Part shown: piece by piece, positions 22,506 to 32,138 of the stretch
Layout: each line of letters begins with the position of its first letter
How positions within the stretch are numbered: position 1 is the stretch's first letter
Assembly: GCA_011799875.1 (NCBI GenBank)
Contig: CM022298.1
Coordinates: 195,755,452 to 195,819,451, forward strand
DNA: 64,000 nucleotides
Direction: 5' to 3'
Source of the DNA: Thinopyrum elongatum
Lineage: Eukaryota; Streptophyta; Magnoliopsida; Poales; Poaceae
Position numbers and translations under genes: made by a program
The notes under the pieces: model-generated
Told to the model about the DNA's origin: nothing
The model's database searches: none
What the model saw: only the letters and a program-made list of their open reading frames with translations

Positions 22506-22833
22506 TGATACGTCTCCATTGTATCTATAATTTATGAAGTATTCATGCCATGTTTACAATAACTCTATCTGGTTTTGGTATGATTTGAATGGAACTAACC
22601 CGGGACTGACGCTGTTTTCAGTAGAACTACCATGGTGTTGTTTTTTGTGCAGAAATAAAAGTTCTCCAAATGCAATGAAACTTTTTGATGATTTTTTTGG
22701 AACAAAAGAGGCACTAGAAGCTTTGTGGGAGGACCATAAGGTGAACAAGGTGAGCATAACCCACCAGGCCGCGTCTGGTCCCTTGCCCGTGTGCAGGTGG
22801 GTTGTGGTCACCTCGAGGCCCGTCTTCGTGTTT
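22506..22833 (+). mobile_element. 5' LTR of element G, internally deleted
   Basis: The first 325 bp align with the 3' LTR. At about 22830 (after CCCGTCTTCG) the sequence jumps straight to the TTTC preceding the PBS. The TATA box, R and U5 are therefore missing, and no transcript could start from this LTR. Confidence 0.85.
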
Positions 22834-22850
22834 CTGGCGCCGTTGCCGGG
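22834..22850 (+). other. primer binding site of element G, tRNA-Asp type
   Basis: TGGCGCCGTTGCCGGGG, the usual Gypsy primer site complementary to the 3' end of tRNA-Asp. The same motif marks elements B, Z and D. Confidence 0.85.
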
Positions 22851-22948
22851 GTGGTGAGTGCTTGAAGGTATATCTTTAGATGTTGCACTTTTAGTTTCTT
22901 GTTTTATCACTAGTTTGGTTTATAAAAAGAAAACTACAAAAAAAGGAA

Positions 22949-23899
22949 TTGAGGTGGTCTCATATTATTCATCATTATCATGTCTTTCTTGAAAATGATG
23001 GAGTGGAAAATTATGCTCAATTGATAGAAGAAGAATTCAATAAAATGTTTGGCATAAAATATTTGAATGATGAGCATGATTGCAATGTTGTTAGTATGAA
23101 TTATTTGAATATACATGATGCTAATATGCAAAGCCATAAGCTTGGGGATGCTATGTTTGATGAAGATGATCTTTTTAGTCCCCCAAGTTTTGATGAGAAT
23201 ATTTATTATAATGATTGCATGCCTCCTATTTATGATGATTATATTGATGAAAGTGGGTTTGGAAGAGTGTCAACTTTATGTATTAATGATCCCACTATTT
23301 TGGAGGGTGTTGAATCTTATTGTGATAATTATGAAAGTGGATTTGGAGAGGTCATGACTTTATTTAGTGATGATTCCACTATTTTGGAAGAGGTTTCAAT
23401 TGACTATGATAACAAAGTTGCTATCTATGATGATTATGGTGATGACATGTATGCTATATTGAATAATGATAACCATGAAAGTTGTCATCATGATTTTAAT
23501 TTCCAATCACATGATAGCTATTTTGTTGAGTTGCTCCCACTACTATTCATGAGAATAAATTTGCTTATGTGGAGAGTAATAAATTTTTTATGCATGTGGA
23601 TCATGAAAAGAATGCTTTATGTGATAGCTATATTGTTGAATTCATTCATGATGCTACTTAAAATTATTATGAGAGGGGAACATATGCTTTTACATATTGC
23701 AATAATATCAAGTTTCCTCTCTATGTGTTGAAAACCTTGAAGTTTTGCTCGTTTTGCCTTCCTATGCTAGTTGATTCTTGTTCCCATAAGTTGTTTGCTC
23801 ATAAAAAACCTATGCATAGGAAGTGGGTTAGACTTAAATGTGCTAGTCATATGCTTCATGATGCTCCTGTTATGTTTCAATTCTTATCTTCTATGTGAG
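22949..23899 (+). pseudogene. acidic orphan ORF of element G
   Basis: The frame from 22949 encodes an Asp/Glu/Tyr-rich protein: VENYAQLIEEEFNKMFGIKY, KLGDAMFDEDDLFSPPSFD, then repeated ESGFGRVSTL and ESGFGEVMTL units with DDSTILEEV. Near 23535 a single-base change shifts the frame: residues after SYFVE turn hydrophobic and atypical, stopping at 23731, whereas the neighbouring frame continues in the expected style (LYVLKTLKF, HRKWVRLK) to about 23899. I know similar ORFs only from gag-pol-less Triticeae Gypsy relatives; no domain or function is established. Element Z has a related decayed ORF (47425-48773). A dead copy of an unknown protein. Confidence 0.7.
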
Positions 23900-24040
23900 C
23901 ATCATTGAAATCATCATGCCTAGCTAAAAAGGCATTAAAGAAAAGTGCTTGTTGCAAGACAACCCAACATTTAACCCTAGTGTTCTTGTGTGTTCACATG
24001 ATTAGGCTACTGTAGTAATCATGTTTTATAGCTTTTGTTT

Positions 24041-24772
24041 CAATAAAGTGCCAAGTAAAGCTTTTGGGATAGTGTGGATTATAGTTGACTTGATTCTGTG
24101 CAAAAACAGAAACTTTTACGCCCAGTAACAGAATTGTTAAAAATCACTGGAGCATTGAAAAACTCTGAATGTTTTACATATGATTGATCCACAAATTTCC
24201 TATGTTTTCGTGAATTTCATAATTTTTGGAGTTATAGAAGTATGACCATAATTCAGATTTTTACGTACTGTTCTGTTTTTGACAGATTCTGTTTTCAATG
24301 CATAGTTTGCTTGTTTTGTAGTTTCTATGGCTTATATTGGTCAATATAAGTTGTAGAAATTGTATGGTATAGTAGGCATTGTGTGAGAAAAATTATGAAT
24401 CTTCTCATGACAGCACCAAAGTGAATGATTTGTCTTTATCATACTAACCCATCTCACGAAGTTCCGTTAAGTTTTATGTGATTGAAGTTTTCAAGTTTTG
24501 GGTGAGATCTTGATATGAGGAGAATAAGGAGTGAAAAGACCCTAATTTTGGGGATGCCCAAGGCACCCCAAGGTAATATTCAAGGAAATCCAAGCAACAA
24601 CGCTTGGGGATGCCCCGGAAGGCATTCCCTCTTTCGTCTCCAACATTATCGGTAAACTTACTTGGGGCTATATTTTTATTCATCACATGATATGAGTTTT
24701 GCTTGGAGCGTCATATTATTTTATTAGGATTTGCTTGATTCTATTTAGAATAATGTTTTTCATCTTTTGTTT
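24041..24772 (+). repeat. noncoding module of element G, unit 1
   Basis: Begins CAATAAAGTGCCAAGTAAAGC and contains an ACAGATTCTGTTTT block followed by GCTTGTTTT, a CTCACGAAGTTCC block and two hairpins near 24548-24629. Unit 2 repeats the same order directly after it. Related single units occur in elements Z and B. Confidence 0.7.
24548..24629 (+). repeat. paired hairpins with PPT-like arm, unit 1
   Basis: Hairpin a (24548-24571): TTGGGGATGCC, loop CAA, GGCACCCCAA with one bulge. Hairpin b (24603-24629): CTTGGGGATGCC, short loop, GGCATTCCC. The 5' arm of b matches the polypurine tract at 26909-26922. Confidence 0.75.
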
Positions 24773-25490
24773 CAATAAAAATGTCAAGTACAGCCTTTGC
24801 TATGCTTATTTTGCAAGTCTATATGTGGCTGTTTGAAGACAGCAAGTTGCACGCTAGTGCGTGAATTCTTGAGAAAAGTCAGGATGTGATAAAATGTTGA
24901 ATTTTTTTTCACAATAAGCTATGATAAATTTTGTACAGTGTGATAAATTTTCAGATTTTTTGTATTTAGGGAAGTATGAGGATAATTGCACTCTTTACAG
25001 ATTGTTCTGTTTAGACAGATTGCTATTATGTTTGCATTGTTTGCATATGTTTGCTTGTTTAATGATTCTATTTGAGGATAGGAGTATTAAATATGCAGAG
25101 GCATTTAGTATGCAATGTTAAATAATAATTTTAGTGATTTTTTATAGTAGAGAATGATAAGATGTTGCATTGATTTATACTAACATATCTCAGGAGTTCT
25201 TGTTGAGTTTTGTGTGGATGAAGTTTTTAAGATTTAGGGAAACCGTGATATAAAAGGAATTAAGGAGACACAAAAGCTCAGGCTTGGGGATGCCCAAGGC
25301 ATCCCAAGATAACATTTCAATATGTCTCAAGCATCTAAGCTTGGGGATGCCCCGGTAGGCATCCCACCTTTCTTCATCAACAATTATCGGTTAGCCTCGG
25401 TTGAGCCTAATTTTTTCTTTTTCACATGATGTGTGCTATTCTTGGAATGTCATTTTGTTTTGTTTAGCTTGATGTTTTAATAAAATACTT
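24773..25490 (+). repeat. noncoding module of element G, unit 2
   Basis: Second imperfect copy of the ~730-bp module, from CAATAAAAATGTCAAG to the next TTTTAATAAAATACTT. It keeps the same landmarks in order, including the hairpin pair at 25283-25365. The units are clearly diverged, so the duplication is old or ancestral to this family. Confidence 0.7.
25283..25365 (+). repeat. paired hairpins with PPT-like arm, unit 2
   Basis: Hairpin a (25283-25308): CTTGGGGATGCC, loop CAA, GGCATCCCAAG, nearly perfect. Hairpin b (25337-25365): AAGCTTGGGGATGCC, loop CCGGTA, GGCATCCC with an 8-bp perfect stem. Its first 14 bases equal the element's PPT. Confidence 0.78.
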
Positions 25491-26908
25491 AGACCTGAAA
25501 GTTTTTAAATGATAGAGAGTCCTCAATTATCTAGCCTTTTACTTAACTACTCGCTTGATCTTCACTTATATCTTTTTGGAGTAGTTTGTCATTTACTCTT
25601 GTGCTTCACTTATATCCTATAAGTAAATTGTTGAATGAATTGAATTTCATGAAGCTGAAATTATATGTTCATATTATGCCTAGTAGCAGCTTCACATTGG
25701 GTTTATAAAGTGAAATCTATTGAAGCTTGACAATCACAATATTGGTCATACAAGCAATTCATGAATGATTAGTATAAGGAAGAGAACTTTCACATACAAA
25801 TATATTATCTTGGACATCTTCTATGATTGTGAATACCCATTAATTATTTTCAAACTTGAGCAAATTAGTTGAAGTTGGACAAGGAAGACAACGTAATGAG
25901 TCATGGTTGTGTATATTTGCATAGAAGTTATATTGTTATGGATCCTCCAACATGTGGTGTTTGCCTAGGATCTTTTGCTAGCCAAAAATTCGTACTAAGT
26001 AGAGAAACTACTTGTGCATACAAAAATCCTTAAACCTAGTTTCTTGCCATGAGTGTCCACCATACATACCTATGGATTGAATAAGATCCTTCAAGTAAGT
26101 TGTCATCGGTGCAAAAAGGCAATAAAAATTGCTTCTAAATGTGTTTGATCATTTAGTGTAAGAGAAAATTGAGCATTGTACGAACTTGTGATGGCAAAGT
26201 AATAAAAGCGACGGACTGCATAATAAAGGTTGCTATCATAAGGGGCAATATAACGTGACGTTCTTTTGCATTAAGGGATTGTGCATACAAAACCAAAAAG
26301 CGCATGAGAACCTCTGCTTCCCTCTGCGAAGGGCCTATCTTTTACCTTTCAGTATTTACTTTTATGCAAGAGTCAATAGTATACATCCTCATTCAACCTC
26401 AATTATTCTCTAGTTGGCAAGCATCATGTGGTGGGGAAAGATCTAGGCACATATGGCCAGTCAAATATATTTGATCATGATTTATTATTGTTGACAATTA
26501 TCTCTATGATAATTGAGTTGGGAGGCGAAACATTAAGCCCCTATCTTTCTATGTGTTCGATGGATGCCATTTGTTCTAAAAATATGCTTTGAGTACTAGC
26601 AATCATGGAAGACTATATGATGATTGAGTATGTGGAGCTCTTACTTAGACATTGTTGAATAAGTTGAATTGCAATTGGTTGGTGACTAAGAACATAGGTT
26701 GTTAAGTTTCAAGATAATTCATTGTTTGAACCGTAATATGTGAATTGATTGCTACTTTGTCATGATGAGTTTTATGAGAAAGAGTTGCTGTTATGATGCT
26801 AGGAAAAGTGATTGAAATTATCATTGATCAAACTTATGCACTATGCTGCATTCACACTTCATAAATTATTTCTTTTATCATTTACCTACTCGAGGACGAG
26901 TATGAATT
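25491..26908 (+). other. 3' noncoding region of element G
   Basis: AT-rich, no coding signal. Two TTCACTTATAT motifs at about 25562 and 25607 belong to a motif also repeated in elements Z and B. The end (TTTACCTACTCGAGGACGAG, 26881-26900) is a conserved lead-in to the polypurine tract that also occurs in B. Confidence 0.55.
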
Positions 26909-26922
26909 AAGCTTGGGGATGC
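26909..26922 (+). other. polypurine tract of element G
   Basis: AAGCTTGGGGATGC directly precedes the 3' LTR start. Element B has exactly the same 14 bases in the same place. Confidence 0.85.
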
Positions 26923-27698
26923 TGATATGTCTCCAACGTATCTATAATTTATGAAGTATTCATGCCATGTTTACAACAATTCTATATGGTTTTGGCATGA
27001 TTTGAATGGAACTAATCCGGACTGACGCTATTTTCAGCAGAACTACCGTGGTGTTGTTTTTTGGGCAGAAATAAAAGTTCTCCAAATGCAACGAAACTTC
27101 TTGACAATTTTTTTTGGAACAAAAGAGGCACTAGAAGCATCATGGGAGGACCAGAAGGTGAAGGAGGTGAGCACAACCCACCAGGGCACGCCTGGGCCCT
27201 TGCCCGTGTGCAGGTGGGTTGTGGTCACCTCGAGGCCCGTCTTCGCGTGAAACCAACGCCAAAAAATCCTATAAATTCAGAAACCCCCAGAAATAACCCT
27301 AGATCAGAAGTTCCACTGCCGCAAGCCTCTGTAGCCATGAAAAACCAATCTAGACCCTATTTCGGCACCCTACCAGAGGGGGAAATCATCACCGGTGGCC
27401 ATCTTCATCATCTCGGCGGCCACCATGACGAGGAGGGAGTAGTCCACCCTCGGGGCTGAGGATTTGTACCAGTATCTATGTGTTTAATCTCTCTCTCTCT
27501 CTCTCTCGTGTTCTTGAGATGTCACGATCTTGATGTATCGCGGGCTTTGTTAATATAGTTGGATCATATGGTGTTTTCCCCTCTCTATCTTGTTGTGAAT
27601 TGAGTTTTCCCTTTGAGATTTTGTTCTTATCGGATTGAATACTTTTATGGATTTAAGAACACTTTATGTATGTCTTGCTATGAATACCCGTGGTGACA
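26923..27698 (+). mobile_element. 3' LTR of element G, truncated
   Basis: Aligns with the solo LTR at 3942-5641 over its middle part (from CCCTAGATCAGAAGTTCC onward) and with 22506-22830 at its start. It contains a GC-rich hairpin, TATAAATTC at 27270-27278 and a CT run near 27487-27507. It stops after TGGTGACA; in the related solo LTR the text continues for about 900 bp. Confidence 0.88.
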
Positions 27699-28963
27699 GC
27701 GGATGGACCTTGCTACCCTAAGTCCAAACGAAGAAATAATTTGGTCCAGGGGCAAAGAAGAGATTGGCAGGAGGTTCCAAAACATCTCAGCAGCAAAGTG
27801 TTTGTGCTGAGCAGTGGGGGCCCAGACTTAGCCATGAAGTAATGGGTTTTTCTGGTGATGATCACATGCTAAGGTGATGTTGATCACCAAAAATCAGCTT
27901 AAGAGGAGGAGTTTAGATGGTACTTGCTGTAGAAACCACCATAGGGGCCAGATTAAGAGATGATGAAGTAGCACTCACATAGTTGATTGGATTGAGATGA
28001 AAATGGGCATGGCCCAATTATTTGAAGATATGAAGATGCTCAAAAAGTTTCATGCCATTTGGATTAGCCAAACTAGCACTTGCTTCATATAGCATCTCTC
28101 TGGATAGAATTTTGGAAAAATTGCACAGGGCAAATGGGTTAATGAATTGATCCAAAACTTGGTGGAGAGAGTTTATATGGATAGGAGAATGTCCTGTTAA
28201 ATTTTCAGCTTAAATGAAGCAATATAAAATATGGTTGCTTCACAAACTGAAAATCTGACCAGAAACCAAGATTTGGAATTGGGCTCACATAGAAAGGTTA
28301 CATGGGCTCAAATTTGGTGGAGAGTCATGACTTGATCATATGAAGGACCTTGCAAAATTTCAACTCATTTGGATATGCCTAGCTGGTACTTCCTTCACAC
28401 AGGCTTCCCTCAGACAGGAACTTTGAAAAATTGCTCAGGAATATTTACAAGGAAAATTGAGTTGAATTTCGGCATGGGGCAATGATATGGACAGGAAAAG
28501 GTGTCCAAAAATTTTGGGGGTCAATCAAGCAAAGATAAATGACACTTCCTTCTCAAAAAGCCACTTAGGGCATAATGAGAAAAGGAATATTTGAGAATTA
28601 TCTTTGATGATGCCAAGGAAGGATTTTGACATATTTGAGGAAGATATGACCCAAACAATTTATGAGAATTATTTGGGAATTTTGGGAGTGACAGAAATAT
28701 AGGTTGTTTTACAACCTAGGGTTAAAAAGAATTATTCCTTTAATAAAAAAGGAATATTTCCAAGAAAATGAATATTGGAATTGGGTCAAGGATGAAATTG
28801 ACATGATCTTGGTATGATGATGAGGATGACAAGCCACTATAAAACCTAGGAAGACATGATCTTCCCAAGTTTCAGAACCACATAGCCACAGGAAAAACAA
28901 TTCAAAACAAGAAATCCAAGAAAATCATCAGAAAAAGAAAAGGGCAAAATCCAGGGTGTTACA
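27699..28963 (-). mobile_element. 3' LTR of element F, truncated
   Basis: 1265 bp matching 35313-36577. It starts (minus strand) TGTAACACCCTGGATTTTGC and ends at the junction with element G. The junction shows a short shared CAG, compatible with end joining. Confidence 0.88.
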
Positions 28964-28979
28964 AACCTTCCCCCCTTAA
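28964..28979 (-). other. polypurine tract of element F
   Basis: The minus strand reads TAAGGGGGGAAGGTTT right before the LTR start TGTAACACCC. A strong purine run in the right place. Confidence 0.85.
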
Positions 28980-31319
28980 AGAAATCTCGTCCTCGAGATT
29001 TGGTTGCTTAGGGAACAAGTAAATCTTCTAACTTGAAGAAACCGTTTCCAACTTGGGTTTCTCTTATTTACTCTTATATTATGTTCCCACTGTATTGGAT
29101 CCGACTGACTGCCTTGATCTGGGTGGTTTGCTTCACTGCACCTGACATTCTGACAGGACTCACCTCATATGTTCCTATTCATACTGTCTCAAATTTTCTT
29201 CATATCTGCTGGCTTAGCTGAGGTCCGAAAGACTATCATTACTGACATACGTGGCTTTCTCGATATTGATCCTTGCTGGAGATGTTATTCTCGCATCGAG
29301 TACCAAGAATATTCCATGGAGTGGGGAACACATCTTCCCGTGGAACAAGGACTCTCTTCTATCCAGGCATCAGGTTCCACGAATATATGCATGCCTTCTG
29401 GGTTCAAAACAGTAATGTGAATCATACCTATTCTTCTAATGGATTCTGACATCTTGCAGGAGTTTCGGACTTATCTTGACTGGCTTCACAGTCTTGAGTA
29501 TCCAATTTGTACCAAAGGTTTGACTATCACTTGACATGACTGATAGAAAAATGCACCATCTCCTGGTGATAACATTTGCAGACTTGGCTGGCGGTGATCT
29601 TGGCAAAGAATCCCGTTCACGGCAGGATATTCTTTAATCTATTCCCATATGTGAGAGCACATGCTTTGTGATTTAATACTCTGATTCTTCATTTTGCCGG
29701 TATTCTCATGGGAAGAATGGGCCGTGCGGTGCTTTAGCGCGGTTGTGGAGGTCAATATGTTAAGCTGTCCTTGGGTCGGACTTGACAGACTTGGGTATTC
29801 AATACTGGCAGTTCTGAGCATACTGTGGACTGAGCTAGTTGCCTTGATACGAGGTCCTGTATCGTGGGTCTTGCTCCTTCATTATTATTTTCTTTGTCTA
29901 GATCTTTTTGCCAACAGAACTTGGCCTCATATACCCTTGATTATTTTTGTGACCCTGAGTGATGTCATATGCAATATTTTGCAATCATACTTTGGTCACG
30001 AGTCTCAGGATATTTATCCGATTCATGTGCGATTGTACGAATCTCATTACTGTTGTCGACTATGCCTGGCAGTGACATGATTAATAACATCACCTTGTCA
30101 GATGCGCGGGGCTGGTCTTGATATTTACTGCTGAGATGGTGTCTCAATGTTGTCTTTCTTCAAGACTTGTCGATTCTTGCATCACCCACTGGTTTTCCTT
30201 CACTTGCATATCCAGTGAGGTTGTCGGATGCGTACCATGAATTCTTCCTTGTGCGAGGGACTTGCATGAACTTGACAGCATACTCATTGTATGAAGAACT
30301 ATCTGATTCTCGAGGCATACCTTTGTTCTGACTGATTCTTGTTTCTGACTTAACTGTTGCAGATCTGCCACTTGGAAACACTGTCATATGCTGACAACTC
30401 ATAGTTTAATATCTTGTACCAGTGCCGTACTGAAGAAAATTGGATTGCTTGCGTTGGAAACCATCGGGATATCGTGCTGAGGAAGACTGGATGGCTTGTG
30501 CTCGAAGCCTTCGGCGGATAGCTTGCTGGGGAAGACTGGGTAGCGTACCTTAGAAGCTTCCCCCCTGAAAGACTTGCTAGGGAAGACTCGGTACCTTATG
30601 CCAGAAGCTTTTACAGTACCTTATCGAGAAGACTGAATATCTTGCACGGGAATCCATTCATACCTTGCTGATGCAGACTGAGGAATCTTGCCTTGTACGC
30701 TTCGCTGAGAAATACTGTGCTGCTTTTCTTGCGAATGGAATGACATATATATACACATTCTTGACATTCCGGCTGCTGATTACTTGTATGACAAGGATTG
30801 TCTGACTGTCCTTGCTGAATTCATTGCATATTTGGACTGACTTCGGGGTGTCGCATGTTTTAAATCTGACTCATGGCAGAATCAATCATTGTGTACGGAC
30901 CATACCTTTGACTTGAAATGCACTATTGGACTTGGATCAAATTTTGTTCTCCTGCTGGTTTAATCATTGCTGCAATAAAGGTGGATCTCTGACGGGTACT
31001 TGTTACTGAAATTCTGAGTAGAATATAACTGGTATTCAGACCGGATGTCTGCAATACAATGCTGTCAGCTGAAAATCTCATTGCTTTTAACTGAGTCCCT
31101 TGGTGTATATCTTTACTTCTCACGGCTTCTTCTGATCCGGCGGCGGTTGATGAGCAATTTTCCATAAGGGGGTAACACCGAAGATTCAAATAAAGAAGCA
31201 TGAGAAAATGATTTATTGCAACAAAGCACACATCAAACAAGCTACAAAACTACTCCACACAGGCACACACAAGCATGATACTACAAAAGATGCACATGCA
31301 CTACACGAAGGACTACACC
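28980..31319 (-). other. internal noncoding region of element F
   Basis: 2.3 kb without a credible reading frame. It begins with a CTCGAGGACGAGAT-like palindrome next to the polypurine tract (28987-29001 on the plus strand) and contains the tandem repeat at 30440-30690. No relation to pol domains could be seen in any frame. Confidence 0.6.
30440..30690 (+). repeat. tandem repeat of about 50 bp, five units
   Basis: Units share the core CTTGCTGRGGAAGACTGG followed by a GCTT-rich arm and AGAAGCTT-like text. The five units are imperfect and vary from about 46 to 52 bp. Located between the polypurine tract and the orphan ORF. Confidence 0.55.
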
Positions 31320-31480
31320 CTACGCTTGAGAAAACGCTCGGGAACTGACGAAGAAGCTAAGGGAGTAGCGAGTGGAGCCGCTGACTCCGAAACTCCGGAG
31401 GGATGAGGCAGAGGGGTTGGAGAAGCTGGCGGAGACTGAGGTAGGGAAGCACCAAGCAATCTCCTGGCTCGAATGGCATC

Positions 31481-31954
31481 TCAGACTAACTCGGAAATAA
31501 GAAGACACTCGGCCGTCATGTAATGGGACATGGCGAGGATAGCCGGGTCATCTTGAGGGTTGACAGGCGGGAACTTGATCCGCTTAGGATTCTCGACGAT
31601 GGTGGGATAGTATTGATAAGCACGGTTTGCTTGTGCCATGCTCTCTTGATGACTAAGATCGGTGATTCCTGCCATTGCGGCAAGCTGAACGGCACGCTCG
31701 GGAGTAGCGCCGTAACCACCGTGGAAACTGTAGGTGCGCTTACCAATAGGAATCGAGGCTGAAAGATGGACATGAGCAACATATTCCAGAATTCTTCCTC
31801 CGGCAGAAAACTGGAATACTTGATAATGGGGTGGATCTCCATGGGGATGAATGCTACGCCACATATCGCCAAGGAGGGTGGCAAAGCTGAGAGGTGCAGG
31901 AGTGGGACTGAATGCAATAGGAACAACACCGGGAGCTCTGGGGAGGGACTGAAC
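31481..31954 (-). CDS. orphan ORF of element F with dsRNA-binding-like fold pattern
   Basis: The minus-strand frame from about 31954 to 31481 reads PLSFATLLGDMWRSI (helix), DPPHYQVFQF and ILEYVAHVHLSA (strands), KRTYSFHGGYG (strand and turn), then TPERAVQLAAMAGITDL (helix with the A..AA pattern). This alpha-beta-beta-beta-alpha order and the C-terminal alanine helix recall double-stranded-RNA-binding domains, without the usual lysine pair. A hydrophilic tail (YQYYPTIVENPKRIKFPP) follows. The first ATG in frame (31864) would cut off the first helix; a splice acceptor near 31956 is plausible. This is the only protein-like region of the element, just after the PBS where gag normally sits. Function unknown; the domain call is an inference from pattern alone. 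Confidence 0.5.
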   Translation of the reverse strand, partial: VQSLPRAPGVVPIAFSPTPAPLSFATLLGDMWRSIHPHGDPPHYQVFQFSAGGRILEYVAHVHLSASIPIGKRTYSFHGGYGATPERAVQLAAMAGITDLSHQESMAQANRAYQYYPTIVENPKRIKFPPVNPQDDPAILAMSHYMTAECLLISELV

Positions 31955-32121
31955 TCATGAAAGCTGACCGCCATCTACGCATGAAACAGGGGTTAGGGGT
32001 AACCGAATAAGACTATATGCAGCAAACAAACGCAACAACCAAATGCAGCAAGCAAGGGCAACAACCAGACCCTATACTACCGTTTTCTAACGTTCCAGCG
32101 GACTAGGACGCTCTACAGCCA

Positions 32122-32138
32122 GACCTACTCTAATACCA
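32122..32138 (-). other. primer binding site of element F, Met-tRNA-like
   Basis: The minus strand reads TTGGTATTAGAGTAGG a few bases after the LTR end GTGCCACA. It resembles TGGTATCAGAGC with two or three changes. Confidence 0.7.

Larger units (their letters stand above)
19446..22746 (+). repeat. large direct duplication, copy 2
   Basis: Second copy of 11714-15017. Here the element-G LTR continues beyond the breakpoint, so this is the original arrangement and copy 1 the rearranged one. On the other side the LTR continues into its own internal region. Confidence 0.93.
22506..27698 (+). mobile_element. element G: Gypsy-like retrotransposon without gag-pol, both LTRs incomplete
   Basis: The 5' LTR starts TGATACGTCTCC at 22506 and the 3' LTR starts TGATATGTCTCC at 26923, directly after a PPT. 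A tRNA-Asp-type PBS lies at 22834-22850. The 4.1-kb internal region holds only an acidic ORF and repeated noncoding modules; no gag, protease, reverse transcriptase or integrase is seen, so it must rely on a partner element. The 5' LTR lacks its inner part and the 3' LTR is cut at 27698 by the junction with element F. Confidence 0.88.

Noticed and set aside
31516..31974. 152-codon minus-strand frame starting MAVSFHEF
   Set aside because: Overlaps the orphan ORF of F in another frame; its leucine/proline-rich text lacks any fold pattern, whereas the other frame has alternating strand and helix features.
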